64,000 bases of DNA, from the NCBI GenBank assembly GCA_965205535.1, contig CBDBHH010000005.1, positions 3,472,001 through 3,536,000 of the forward strand, in the 5' to 3' direction. This DNA is from UBA8079 sp965205535 (GTDB lineage Bacteria; Pseudomonadota; Alphaproteobacteria; UBA6615). The translations under genes were made by a program, and so were the position numbers. The notes under the pieces are model-generated. The model had not been told where the DNA came from. It worked only from the letters and a program-made list of their open reading frames with translations, and searched no databases. This document shows, piece by piece, positions 1-8,537 of this stretch (the first letter of the stretch is position 1; every line of letters starts with the position of its first letter).

Positions 1-94
1 CCGGGTCAGCCACCGTTTCTCGGAGCGCCACTATTCGACCCGCCCCCGGATCGACGATGTGCTGACAGTCCTGCGCGGAAATGCTTCCGGTTAG
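1..94 (+). CDS. C-terminal end of a possible class V aminotransferase-like protein (partial)
   Basis: Only the last 30 codons are present, in the frame starting at base 2, ending with TAG at 92-94. The residues include RVSHRF, RHYST and IDDVLTVL. That order (Arg-hydrophobic-Ser-His, then a Tyr-Ser/Thr pair, then an Ile-Asp-x-x-Leu helix) resembles the extreme C-terminus of PLP-dependent class V aminotransferases and cysteine desulfurase-like proteins. The stretch is too short to be sure. A strong hairpin terminator follows 20 bases after the stop, which supports this as a real gene end. Confidence 0.35.
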   Translation, partial: RVSHRFSERHYSTRPRIDDVLTVLRGNASG

Positions 95-113
95 TAATCA
101 GCCAGCCCCCACG

Positions 114-142
114 AAAAAGGCCGCCCCGAGGGCGGCCTTTTG
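114..142. terminator. Bidirectional intrinsic terminator
   Basis: The arms AAAGGCCGCCC and GGGCGGCCTTT are separated by three bases (CGA), with an A-run on the left and a T-run on the right. It lies between the end of the upstream plus-strand gene (stop at 94) and the end of rpsD on the minus strand (stop at 167), so it can serve both convergent genes. Confidence 0.9.
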
Positions 143-166
143 TATGTGTTCGGCTGGAACGACCGA

Positions 167-781
167 TCAGAGCGAGTAATACTCGACGACCAGGTTCGGT
201 TCCATCTTCACCGGATACGGCACATCGGCCAGCTTCGGGCCGCGCAGATAGGTGCCCTTCAGGTTGTTCAGGTCGACGTCCATGTATTCGGCGAGATCAC
301 GCTCGGTCGAGGCAATCGCCTCGAGCACCAGCGGCAGCTCACGGGACTTCTCCTTGACCTCGATCACGTCGCCATCCTGCACGGCGTAGGACGGGATGTT
401 CACCTTCTTGCCGTTCACACGGATGTGGCCGTGATTGACGAACTGGCGCGCGGCGAAAATCGTCGGGACGAACTTCATCCGGTAAACGACCGCATCGAGG
501 CGGCGTTCCAGGAGCTCGATCAGGTTCTCGCCCGTATCACCACGACGGCGCACGGCTTCGTCGTAATAGCGGCGGAACTGGCGTTCGCCGACATCGCCGT
601 AATATTTGCGGAGCTTCTGCTTGGCCATCAAGTGGAGGCCGTAATCGGACGGCTTCTTGCGGCGGCGACCATGCTCGCCCGGGCCGTGTTCACGTCGGTT
701 GACCGGGCTCTTGGGCCGGCCCCAGAGATTCTCGCCGAGACGGCGATCAATCTTGTACTTCGCGGAATGCCGCTTAGACAT
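167..781 (-). CDS. rpsD: 30S ribosomal protein S4
   Basis: S4 is a primary 16S rRNA-binding protein that nucleates small-subunit assembly. The 204-residue product has the family's usual length and begins MSKRHSAKYKIDRRLG. The N-terminal region (about residues 1-95) lacks the zinc-binding cysteines of some S4 proteins. The S4 RNA-binding domain follows at about 95-160 (RRLDAVVYRM, then NHGHIRVNGKKVNIPSY). It is a single gene here, not part of the alpha operon with rpsK and rpoA, as is common in Alphaproteobacteria. Its stop lies 25 bases from a bidirectional terminator. Confidence 0.97.
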   Translation of the reverse strand: MSKRHSAKYKIDRRLGENLWGRPKSPVNRREHGPGEHGRRRKKPSDYGLHLMAKQKLRKYYGDVGERQFRRYYDEAVRRRGDTGENLIELLERRLDAVVYRMKFVPTIFAARQFVNHGHIRVNGKKVNIPSYAVQDGDVIEVKEKSRELPLVLEAIASTERDLAEYMDVDLNNLKGTYLRGPKLADVPYPVKMEPNLVVEYYSL

Positions 782-971
782 ATTTCAGTTCCATTCTTAT
801 CTTTGTTGTCCCGATCAGCACCGCGCTATAAGTCACGCCATACGGGGATCCGGTCGTTGCCGGTCCACATACACGGGAATGGCGCGCACTATAGGGATCG
901 GCGGCGCTATGTCAAACGCGTTTGGCGTGTTGGAACACCCGCATTTTTCCGGTTCCCAGGTGTATCGACTC

Positions 972-1856
972 ATGACGCCCAGTACCCGATCCGGCAATCA
1001 TCTCAAAGGCATAGCCATAACCGCAGCCGGCGTGGCCATTCTGTCTCCTGACGGGCTGATCACCTCGCTCGTGGCCGCCGACATCCGCACCTCGCTGTTC
1101 TGGCGCGGCCTGCTGCTGGGCATCGCGATGACGCTGTTTCTGCTAGCGCGTTATCGCGGCCAGCCCCGCCAGATCCTTGATCGCCTGCGCCACCGACCAC
1201 AGCTGATCGTGGCGGTGCTGTTCGCAGCTTCCTCGATCGGCTGGGTCACCGCCATCACGCTGACCAGTGTTGCAAATACGCTGTTCATCGTCGCCTGCGC
1301 GCCGCTGTTCGCCGCCATATTCGCGCGCATCTTCCTCGGCGAGCGCGTCCCGCCGCGCACGGTCGTCACCATTCTCATCGCCATCGCCGCGATGGGCGTG
1401 ATCTTTGCCGAGGGGCTGGGCCGGGGTGACCTTGTCGGCAACCTTGCAGCGGTCGCGACGGCGCTCGTGTGGGCCGGCATGGTGGTGGTTCTCAGCCACG
1501 CCCAGATCGACGATCCGGGCCCCGCGATGGCGCTGAGCGGTTACATGGTCGCGGCACTCGCGCTGGTCGTCGCCCCCACAGTCACCATCGTCGCTCTCGA
1601 TGCGCTCTGGCTTGGTTTGCTGGGGTTCGTGGTGCTGCCGATCTCGTTCTTCATGATCATGCTCGGGCCGCGCCACCTGCCGGCGCCGGAAGTCAGCCTG
1701 ATCATGTTGCTGGAGGCCGTGCTGGGGCCAATCTGGGCCTGGTGGTTCATCTCCCAGACCCCATCCCCGTTATCGCTGACCGGTGGCGCGGTGATCGTCG
1801 GGACACTGGCCGTTCACTTCGCGATCGGGTTGCGTCAGGAAAGCGGGAAACCCTAG
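972..1856 (+). CDS. DMT-superfamily (EamA) transporter
   Basis: This is an integral membrane protein of the drug/metabolite transporter superfamily, with about ten hydrophobic segments in two EamA repeats, probably exporting a small metabolite. The substrate cannot be told from sequence. The first repeat covers roughly residues 15-150 (LTSVANTLFIVACAPLFAAIFA, with the typical LGE motif after it). The second runs from about 160 to 285. I chose the ATG at 972 (294 residues) because it gives the usual family length. In-frame ATGs at 909 and 879 are possible and neither has a clear ribosome-binding site. The stop codon overlaps the end of the convergent cyclase gene by a few bases. Confidence 0.85.
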   Translation: MTPSTRSGNHLKGIAITAAGVAILSPDGLITSLVAADIRTSLFWRGLLLGIAMTLFLLARYRGQPRQILDRLRHRPQLIVAVLFAASSIGWVTAITLTSVANTLFIVACAPLFAAIFARIFLGERVPPRTVVTILIAIAAMGVIFAEGLGRGDLVGNLAAVATALVWAGMVVVLSHAQIDDPGPAMALSGYMVAALALVVAPTVTIVALDALWLGLLGFVVLPISFFMIMLGPRHLPAPEVSLIMLLEAVLGPIWAWWFISQTPSPLSLTGGAVIVGTLAVHFAIGLRQESGKP

Positions 1857-3103
1857 CTTGCGGCCAGCTCCGGGAGCGTGAAGGCCTCGAGCTCGTCTTT
1901 CACCCCCGCCACATTATGGGCTCCAAGTGCCGTCAGCGGTTCCGGTGCTGATTCTGCAAACTTTGCCGACGCGACGATTGGGACATTGAGTGTCTTGGTC
2001 AGGCCTTCCAGCCGCGCGGATTCGTTCACAGCCGAGCCAATCACGGTAAAATCAAGCCGGCGGTCGGTGCCGACATTGCCATACACCACCTCCCCCACAT
2101 GCATCGAGATACCGAAGCTGAGTGGCGGGGCGCCGGACTCACCCCGTTTGGCGTTCATATGTGCGGCACGGTCGAGTGATTCGCGCGCCGTCGACAGGGC
2201 GGACCGGCACATGCTCTCGACCGTTCGCGTCTCGGCATCGACCGGAAAGATCGCGAGAACACCATCGCCGATGAATTTGAGCACTTCGCCGCCATGGTCG
2301 AGAACGACGCCGGCGGTGCAATCGAAATAGGCGTCCAGCGTGTCGAGATAGTCTTCCATCGACAGCGCCTCGGCGAGCGCCGTGGATCCGCGCAGGTCGC
2401 ATTGCCAGATCACGCACTCGATCCGACGCCCGTCTCCCCGTTCAACGAGCCCATCCATGACATGGCCACCCGAATAGGTCCCGAGATAGGTGTCGAGGAG
2501 CGTCATCGACAGTTCCTGGGTCGTCTTGGCCTTCACGATCAGCGCGAGCAAATTGTTGATCGCCTGCAAATAGGTGACTTCCTCATCGGAGAACCCGCTC
2601 AGACGTCGGGTGGAAAAGGAACTCACCGCGCCCTCAAGCCCCTGGGGCAGCCCTTCCCAGAGGGAAAGCTCGCGGCGGCCATAGTCACGGTAGAACACCA
2701 GATAGTCGGTCACGCCTTCTTCGCGCAGCGTCTGCAGGATCGGGAACGGCAGCGGTTCGTCGCCGTCCAGCCGGTATCGCCCGACCGGGATACCGTTGCT
2801 CAAGGCGTTGAAAAACGGCGAATTCTGAAACGCTTCGGAGCGGATGATATTGCGGGTCGCCATCTCGCTTTTTATGTGGCCCGTCCGCGCGTCCCAAATG
2901 ACATCGCGCGCGCCAAATACCGGATGGAGCAGCATTCCGCCGACAGCAATGCGGTGCAGCGCGATTCCCCGGCCCACAAGATTTTGCCCCAGCCCCTGGA
3001 CGATCTCGGCGAGACCGGCGTCGCTCAACCCTTGCTCAATGAGCCAGGCATTCGAGCCCTGTAACGGCAACAGGCCGTGCGTCGGAGCAATTGTGTCGTC
3101 CAT
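1853..3103 (-). CDS. Class III adenylate cyclase, soluble, with an uncharacterised N-terminal domain
   Basis: It probably converts ATP to cAMP. With the start at 3103 (ATG preceded by AGGGGAA seven bases upstream; an in-frame GTG at 3130 has no such site) the protein has 416 residues and no membrane segment. The catalytic domain begins near residue 225. It has the two metal-binding aspartates (D236 in CDLRGST, D280 in IGDG), a lysine at 276 and an aspartate at 351 (LDFTVIG) that usually select adenine, and the transition-state pair N360 and R364 (VNESARLE). All residues needed for activity are therefore present. The N-terminal 200 residues may be a sensory GAF-like fold, but I cannot assign them. 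The gene converges with the DMT transporter. Confidence 0.88.
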   Translation of the reverse strand: MDDTIAPTHGLLPLQGSNAWLIEQGLSDAGLAEIVQGLGQNLVGRGIALHRIAVGGMLLHPVFGARDVIWDARTGHIKSEMATRNIIRSEAFQNSPFFNALSNGIPVGRYRLDGDEPLPFPILQTLREEGVTDYLVFYRDYGRRELSLWEGLPQGLEGAVSSFSTRRLSGFSDEEVTYLQAINNLLALIVKAKTTQELSMTLLDTYLGTYSGGHVMDGLVERGDGRRIECVIWQCDLRGSTALAEALSMEDYLDTLDAYFDCTAGVVLDHGGEVLKFIGDGVLAIFPVDAETRTVESMCRSALSTARESLDRAAHMNAKRGESGAPPLSFGISMHVGEVVYGNVGTDRRLDFTVIGSAVNESARLEGLTKTLNVPIVASAKFAESAPEPLTALGAHNVAGVKDELEAFTLPELAAS

Positions 3104-3167
3104 ACCGATGTTCCCCTGCACCAGTGTCACACTATATCAGGCTGTAGGGCTGACGGCCCGGCCTCAC

Positions 3168-3968
3168 TCAATCGTCAAGCTCACCCCGCCGCCGTTTGGC
3201 ATTCTGGGTATGCTGCCAGCTCCGCGTCAGCGCGCTGATCATGCCGTGGAAGGTTCGCACCTCCTGGTCGGTCAGACGCGCGCGCTGCAACATCGACATC
3301 AGGTTCCGCATGACGGTCGGCCGCAGATCGGGCGCCCGGAAGAAACCGCCGTTATCCAGCTCGGTCTCGAGCCGGTCGAACAGACCCATCAGCTCCTGTT
3401 TCTCGGCGAGCCGGGTACCCGACATTGAAAGCGCGTCGGGTGTGGTCTCGTCACCGGTCGTGAACCATTCATAGGCGACCAGCAACACCGCCTGGGCAAG
3501 ATTGAGCGAGGTGTAGGCCGGGTTCAGGGGCACCGAGATGACCGTATCGGCCAGCGCGATGTGATCATTTGTCATGCCCGAGCGCTCGGGCCCAAACAGC
3601 ACACCGATCTCCTCCCCGCGCGCGTGGGCCGCGCGCATGTCCGCCGCGGCTTCGCGCGGGGTCATGACACGTACGGTCAACTCACGCGGCCGCGCGGTCG
3701 TGGCATAGAGGTTTGTGATATCGGCGACCGCTTCCTCAGGCGTCGCGAAGACCTGTACACCCTCCAGGACCTCGGTCGCCCCCGACGCCATCGCATTCGC
3801 CTTGGAATTCGGCCATCCCTCGCGCGGATTGACCAGCGACATCTGATCGAGGCCACAATTCAGCATTGCGCGCGCCACCGCACCCACATTCTCGCTGAGC
3901 TGGGGTTCGATCAGAATAACACGCGGGCCACCCAGAATGGGGGCCTGGGTGCGGTCAGTACCTGCCAT
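3168..3968 (-). CDS. trmJ: tRNA (cytidine/uridine-2'-O-)-methyltransferase TrmJ
   Basis: This SpoU/TrmH-family (SPOUT) enzyme puts a 2'-O-methyl group on position 32 of tRNAs, using SAM. The 266 residues contain the three knot motifs: PQLSENVGAVARAMLNCG near the N-terminus, LFGPERSGM in the middle, and NPAYTSLNLAQAV, as in TrmJ rather than TrmH or TrmL. A C-terminal helical extension of about 90 residues (KQELMGLFDRLETEL and onward) is also typical of TrmJ. The ATG at 3968 has AAAGGAA just upstream. An in-frame ATG six codons earlier would place that site inside the gene. The neighbour upstream (OsmC) is divergent. Confidence 0.9.
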   Translation of the reverse strand: MAGTDRTQAPILGGPRVILIEPQLSENVGAVARAMLNCGLDQMSLVNPREGWPNSKANAMASGATEVLEGVQVFATPEEAVADITNLYATTARPRELTVRVMTPREAAADMRAAHARGEEIGVLFGPERSGMTNDHIALADTVISVPLNPAYTSLNLAQAVLLVAYEWFTTGDETTPDALSMSGTRLAEKQELMGLFDRLETELDNGGFFRAPDLRPTVMRNLMSMLQRARLTDQEVRTFHGMISALTRSWQHTQNAKRRRGELDD

Positions 3969-4054
3969 GGAAATTCCTTTAAACACGCGCCAGACAGCGC
4001 CACCAGAATACCGCTACACTATTGCGTCGAAAGCTTCAAAGCGGGAGCGCATCC

Positions 4055-4549
4055 ATGTCGGAGGCGATGCAGAAATCTTTCAAGGCGGTCTTCGATTGCG
4101 AAGCGCGCGCCGTCGGTAAAATGCGATCTGAAATGACCGTTCACTGGCGCGAGCCCCGGCAACAGAGCTGGGAGATGGCGGCAGACGAGACCGGATTCCA
4201 GGGCGGTGATAGCTCCGCACCCCTGCCGATGGCCTATTTCATGGCCGGGCTGACCAGCTGCCTCATGACCCAGCTCCGTGCCTTTGCCAGGAAAATGCGG
4301 ATCGATATTCACAACGCGGTCGTGAACTGCCACGCGGAATGGGACGCGACCATCGAGGGGCGCGACCCCTATGTCGCCGCACCCAGGGGTGTGCGAATGG
4401 ATATCGAGTTCGACAGCGACGCACCGGTGGAAGAACGGCTGCGGCTCATTGAGGCCGCAAAAAAAGGATGCTTCATCGAGGCGATCGTCCGCGAGCCAAC
4501 CTCGGTGACGCACCGCCTGAAGACCGAAGACGGCTGGATCGACACCTAA
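4055..4549 (+). CDS. OsmC-family protein
   Basis: OsmC/Ohr-type proteins are small thiol-dependent peroxidase-like proteins. This 164-residue member has the expected layout: an N-terminal beta region, the central helix LPMAYFMAGLTSCLMTQLRAFA with one cysteine, and later residues AAKKGCFIEAIVRE with the second cysteine. Two well-spaced cysteines are what the family uses for peroxide reduction, but the surrounding residues are not a clear Ohr or OsmC match, so the substrate is open. The start at 4055 (MSEAMQ) follows GGGAGCG. It is followed 41 bases later by a flavin-dependent oxidoreductase on the same strand, suggesting a two-gene unit. Confidence 0.8.
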   Translation: MSEAMQKSFKAVFDCEARAVGKMRSEMTVHWREPRQQSWEMAADETGFQGGDSSAPLPMAYFMAGLTSCLMTQLRAFARKMRIDIHNAVVNCHAEWDATIEGRDPYVAAPRGVRMDIEFDSDAPVEERLRLIEAAKKGCFIEAIVREPTSVTHRLKTEDGWIDT

Positions 4550-4590
4550 TAATACGAAGATGCAATCGCGCATCCCGGGAGGAACAGACC

Positions 4591-5826
4591 ATGGCAAAAC
4601 CAAAAGTAATCGTGCAGCTCTATCCGATGATCCTCACCGATGGAGAGGAAGATCGCAAGGCCCGCGCACCCGTCGGGGCGGATAGCGACGCCTACTACAA
4701 GGCAGTCCACGAATGGACGGACATCGTCAAAGCCGCCGACGAGATGGGCGTGTGGGGCATGTCTACGATCGAGCATCATCTTCATTCCGAAGGCTACGAA
4801 GTCGGCCCCAACCCAGGTGTCCTTAACGCCCACTGGGCTGCCCACACCAAGAACATGCATGTGGGGGCGCTGGGCTATGTGCTCGCGACCCAGGATCCGA
4901 TCCGCGTGGCCGAAGAGACCGCGATTATCGACCATCTCACCCATGGCAAATACTTCGTGGGCTTCGCGCGCGGCTACCAGAAGCGCTGGACCGATATTCT
5001 GGGCCAGGCATCCGACGCCCCGGCATCGACGTCCGACGGCAGCGCCGCCGACATCCTGAACCGGCAGATTTTCGAGGAACGCCTCGAAATGCTCGTGGAT
5101 TGCTGGACCAAGGATTCGGTCGAGCTCAACGGCCAGTTCTACCAGGCCCCCTACCCGATCGAGACCGGTGTTCAGGGCTATCCGGGCGACGACATCGCGC
5201 GGACCGCCGGTGCCGAGGGCGAGGTGGATGAAGACGGCAATATCCGGCGGGTCTGCGTCGTCCCCAAACCCTTCCAGAAGCCCCATCCGCCGGTGTTCAT
5301 CGGCGTGCACAAGAGCCCCGAGACCATCGAATATTGTGCTCGGAACGGCTTTCACCCCTGCTACTTCAACCCGACCGACATCGTGATCGATCTGGCGAAG
5401 ATGTATCTCGAGGAGGCCAACAAGGCCGGCCTCAACCTCCAGCTCGGCGAACGGCAGAATATCGTCCGCCAGACGCGGATCGCCCCCAACCGCGACGAGT
5501 TCAAACGCCGGGTGATGAAATACGACATCGACATCTTCAAGAATTTCTACTCGGCTTTCGCCAGCCACAATGTCGAACGGGCAGACCCGAGCGACGAGGC
5601 CGCGTTCGAAGCCATGCAGAACACCAGCTTCCTGACCGGCGGCACGGTTGACGATGCGATCGCCTACTGGCGCGGGATCTTCGACCAGGCACCGTTCGAG
5701 TACATCACCTTGATCTGGCATTTCGCCCCGCAGCCCAAGGATCTGGTGCTGGAGGAAATCCAGCTCTTCATGGAGAAGGTGCTGCCCGAGCTCGACGTGC
5801 CCGACTACGCCGCCGCTGCCGAGTAG
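4591..5826 (+). CDS. LLM-class (luciferase-like) flavin-dependent oxidoreductase
   Basis: This is a bacterial-luciferase-like FMN- or F420-dependent monooxygenase of 411 residues. The ATG at 4591 has a strong GGGAGGAA site. Typical elements are the early beta strand ending in QLYPMIL, the segment WGMSTIEHHLHSEGY, the core ALGYVLATQDPIRVAEETAIIDHLTHGK, and the phosphate-binding GFARGYQ. A polar loop rich in Ala, Ser and Asp near residue 140 (QASDAPASTSDGS) and an acidic loop near 210 (GAEGEVDEDGN) are inserted between core elements. The substrate is unknown. Its place after the OsmC gene hints at a shared oxidative role, but that is only inferred. Confidence 0.85.
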   Translation: MAKPKVIVQLYPMILTDGEEDRKARAPVGADSDAYYKAVHEWTDIVKAADEMGVWGMSTIEHHLHSEGYEVGPNPGVLNAHWAAHTKNMHVGALGYVLATQDPIRVAEETAIIDHLTHGKYFVGFARGYQKRWTDILGQASDAPASTSDGSAADILNRQIFEERLEMLVDCWTKDSVELNGQFYQAPYPIETGVQGYPGDDIARTAGAEGEVDEDGNIRRVCVVPKPFQKPHPPVFIGVHKSPETIEYCARNGFHPCYFNPTDIVIDLAKMYLEEANKAGLNLQLGERQNIVRQTRIAPNRDEFKRRVMKYDIDIFKNFYSAFASHNVERADPSDEAAFEAMQNTSFLTGGTVDDAIAYWRGIFDQAPFEYITLIWHFAPQPKDLVLEEIQLFMEKVLPELDVPDYAAAAE

Positions 5827-5838
5827 CCGCCAACCACC

Positions 5839-6846
5839 CTATTTGTGGAGCGTGCCCTCGGGATTAAAGGCGTTGAAGGCGAACGCGAACGTCATGTCAT
5901 GGATGGCGTCGCGCAATCCCGCCGGTGTCTTGCGCTGGACCGTGACATAGCCGATGTCGCGGCCTTCCTTGATGTAGGCGATATCGAGCACAGAAAGCTG
6001 CCCCGTCTCCCAGGTCAGGACCAGATCGCCCGCCTCGATGCGCTTTTCGGCTTTCAGCCGGTCGAGGGTCCAGGCCTGGTCCCCGACCGCGACCACATAG
6101 GCCATGGGTGCGATCCCTTCCGGTAGCGGGATGCCGGGAAACAGCGGCGTTGGTGATGTGTCATAGCTGTCATAGGGGTTCACGCCGTAGTTGCGCGGGA
6201 ACCCCGGCGGGCGCTGCAGGATATCACCGTCGGGAAACGCCGCGGCAAACACGCCAACCGGCTCGACCCGGCTTGGAATGATCGTCAGTTGCGTTCCGGT
6301 GAATTTGCCGACGATGCCCTCGCCCGTGAACTGCTGCCACCAGCTCTCCGTCTGGCGGTCATACATCACGAGATCTGAGAAACGCAGGTTGCCGGTGGTG
6401 CCGAAGTCGAGCACCTGGTCGTCAATGCGACGATCGAACACGATTGCCGTATTGCAGAGCGGGCAATAGGTCACGGCGATCGGTACACCGCCGAGTTCAT
6501 CATTGACGATCTCGTGCCAGATCAGGACCGACAGGGGATAGGCTCGGGTCTGGTCGTTGACGGTGACCCGGATGACTGGTTCGCGTGGTTCATGGGTGTC
6601 CGCGACATCGGCCAGCGCCCCGATGGTGGGCGTATCAATGGCCGGGATTACGTCGCGGCCGATTCCGCCTGAGAAAATCTCGCCGAGGTCGACGCCCGTC
6701 TGTGAAAAATCCGTGCGCGGCCAATCTTTTTCCCATTGGTCGATATCGGCGAAAGCCACCGGGACGGCGAAAGCTATCGCGGCAATGCCAAACAGGAATG
6801 CAAACAGGTTCACACGCAAAAACACGGGCAGTCGGGCGATCATCAT
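5839..6846 (-). CDS. DUF3179 domain-containing exported protein
   Basis: The 335-residue protein has an N-terminal hydrophobic stretch (residues about 8-32, ending AVPVAFA) that looks like a signal peptide, so it probably acts in the periplasm. The rest fits DUF3179: AYPLSVLIWHEIVND, then TYCPLCNTAIVFDR with two close cysteines, then TGNLRFSDLVMYDRQT and SWWQQFTGEG. The CPLC pair suggests metal or redox chemistry, but the function of the family is unknown. It converges with the LLM oxidoreductase (12 bases between stops) and has no obvious operon partner. Confidence 0.85.
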   Translation of the reverse strand: MMIARLPVFLRVNLFAFLFGIAAIAFAVPVAFADIDQWEKDWPRTDFSQTGVDLGEIFSGGIGRDVIPAIDTPTIGALADVADTHEPREPVIRVTVNDQTRAYPLSVLIWHEIVNDELGGVPIAVTYCPLCNTAIVFDRRIDDQVLDFGTTGNLRFSDLVMYDRQTESWWQQFTGEGIVGKFTGTQLTIIPSRVEPVGVFAAAFPDGDILQRPPGFPRNYGVNPYDSYDTSPTPLFPGIPLPEGIAPMAYVVAVGDQAWTLDRLKAEKRIEAGDLVLTWETGQLSVLDIAYIKEGRDIGYVTVQRKTPAGLRDAIHDMTFAFAFNAFNPEGTLHK

Positions 6847-6950
6847 CTTGTCTCCTCGGCCGTTGTATCGGCCAAGGCTGAACCTACCGCGCCAACCGGC
6901 AGCGCGTGCATGACAAGACCTTCAATTCGGTGTGATCGGAATGCCTAGTT

Positions 6951-8534
6951 TTACCGCTGAAGCAGCTTGTAGACGATCGCGTCGTCGAGAGCCTCATAGG
7001 CCGCATCGATGATGTTCGGCGAAATGCCCACCGTGCCCCAGCGCAAGCCGGTGTCGTCGGAAGATTCGATCATCACCCGGGTCACCGCCGCCGTCGCCTG
7101 TTGCGGGGTCAGGATGCGAACCTTGAAATCAACCAGCCGCATCGCTTCCAGCTCGGGATAGGCCGGCAGCAAGGATTTACGCATCGCATCATCGAGTGCG
7201 TTGACCGGGCCATTTCCCTCGGCCACCTGCATCGAATGGGTGTCCCCGACTTGCATCTTCACAACGGCCTGGCTGATCGTGGTCACGTCGCCCTTGGCGT
7301 TGAACCGCCGCTCGACCTCGGAACGAAAGCTTTCGACCCGATAGAATTCCGGCACCTCGCCCAGCGCGCGCCGCGCGAGCAGCTCGAAGCTCGCCTCGGC
7401 ACCGTCATAGGTATAGCCCTCGAATTCGCGCGCCTTGACGTCCTCTACCAGGCGGGAAATCCGCGGATCCTTGCTCTCGACCTCGATCCCTGCATCCGAC
7501 AGACGCGAGAGAATATTCGAACGTCCTGCCTGGTCCGACACCACGATATGGCGCGCGTTGCCGACGCTTTCGGGATCGATATGTTCGTAGGTCGCGGGGT
7601 CTTTCTGGACCGCCGAGACATGCAGTCCGCCTTTGTGGGTGAACGCCGCCTCGCCCACATAGGGCGCGGTGCGGTCCGGCGCCCGGTTGAGTAGTTCATC
7701 GAGCAACCGCGAGACATGGGTCAGGCGCTTGAGGCCGTCACCGTCGAGACCGGTTTCATAGGCGCCGTCATATTTGAGCATCAGGTTCGGCAGCACCGTG
7801 ACCAGATTGGCGTTGCCGCAGCGTTCACCCAGCCCGTTGAGCGTCCCCTGCACATGGCGCACGCCCGCCTCGACCGCGGCCAGTGTGTTGGCCACCGCAT
7901 TGCCGGTGTCGTCATGGGTATGAATGCCGACGCGATCTCCGGGGATATGCGTCAGCACCTCGGTAACGATTTTCGCGATCTCATGCGGCAAGGTGCCGCC
8001 ATTGGTGTCGCACAGCACAACCCAGCGTGCGCCGGCATCATGCGCCGCCTTCGCGCATGCCAGGGCATATTCGGGGTTTGCCTTGTAGCCATCGAAGAAA
8101 TGCTCGGCATCAAACAGCACCTCGTCCTTGCGGGTGGCGGCATAGGCAATGCTCTCGCCGATCATCGCGACATTGTCGTCGCGCGGGATGCCGAGTGCGA
8201 GATCGACGTGGAAATCCCAGGTCTTGCCGACCATGCAGATACTATCGGCGACCGTCGAAAGCAGGCCGTTGATGCCCGGATCGTTGGCCGCACTATGGTC
8301 GGGCCGCCGGGTCATGCCGAAGGCGGTGAAGCGTGCGTTCTTCAGGCCGGGCGAGGTCTCGAAGAAGGCATCGTCGACCGGGTTGGCTCCGGGCCAGCCG
8401 CCTTCCACATAGTCGATCCCGACCTCGTCCAGCGCGCGTGCGATGGCCCGCTTGTCATCGACGGAAAAATCGACACCACGGGTCTGCGCGCCGTCGCGCA
8501 GGGTGGTATCGAAAATATGGATACGCTCAGCCAT
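6951..8534 (-). CDS. cimA: (R)-citramalate synthase
   Basis: It condenses pyruvate with acetyl-CoA to (R)-citramalate, the first step of the threonine-independent route to 2-oxobutyrate and isoleucine. The 527 residues fit the CimA branch (the Geobacter GSU1798 type) of the isopropylmalate synthase family: N-terminal IFDTTLRDGAQTRG, a TIM barrel with IHTHDDTGNAVANTLAAVEAG and GLGERCGNANL, and a C-terminal regulatory LeuA-dimer domain from about residue 400. The motif DGAQTRG, with Ala-Gln-Thr where LeuA has Glu-Gln-Ser, is diagnostic. It follows cysS by three bases, so the two are probably co-transcribed. Confidence 0.92.
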   Translation of the reverse strand: MAERIHIFDTTLRDGAQTRGVDFSVDDKRAIARALDEVGIDYVEGGWPGANPVDDAFFETSPGLKNARFTAFGMTRRPDHSAANDPGINGLLSTVADSICMVGKTWDFHVDLALGIPRDDNVAMIGESIAYAATRKDEVLFDAEHFFDGYKANPEYALACAKAAHDAGARWVVLCDTNGGTLPHEIAKIVTEVLTHIPGDRVGIHTHDDTGNAVANTLAAVEAGVRHVQGTLNGLGERCGNANLVTVLPNLMLKYDGAYETGLDGDGLKRLTHVSRLLDELLNRAPDRTAPYVGEAAFTHKGGLHVSAVQKDPATYEHIDPESVGNARHIVVSDQAGRSNILSRLSDAGIEVESKDPRISRLVEDVKAREFEGYTYDGAEASFELLARRALGEVPEFYRVESFRSEVERRFNAKGDVTTISQAVVKMQVGDTHSMQVAEGNGPVNALDDAMRKSLLPAYPELEAMRLVDFKVRILTPQQATAAVTRVMIESSDDTGLRWGTVGISPNIIDAAYEALDDAIVYKLLQR

Positions 8535-8537
8535 CGG

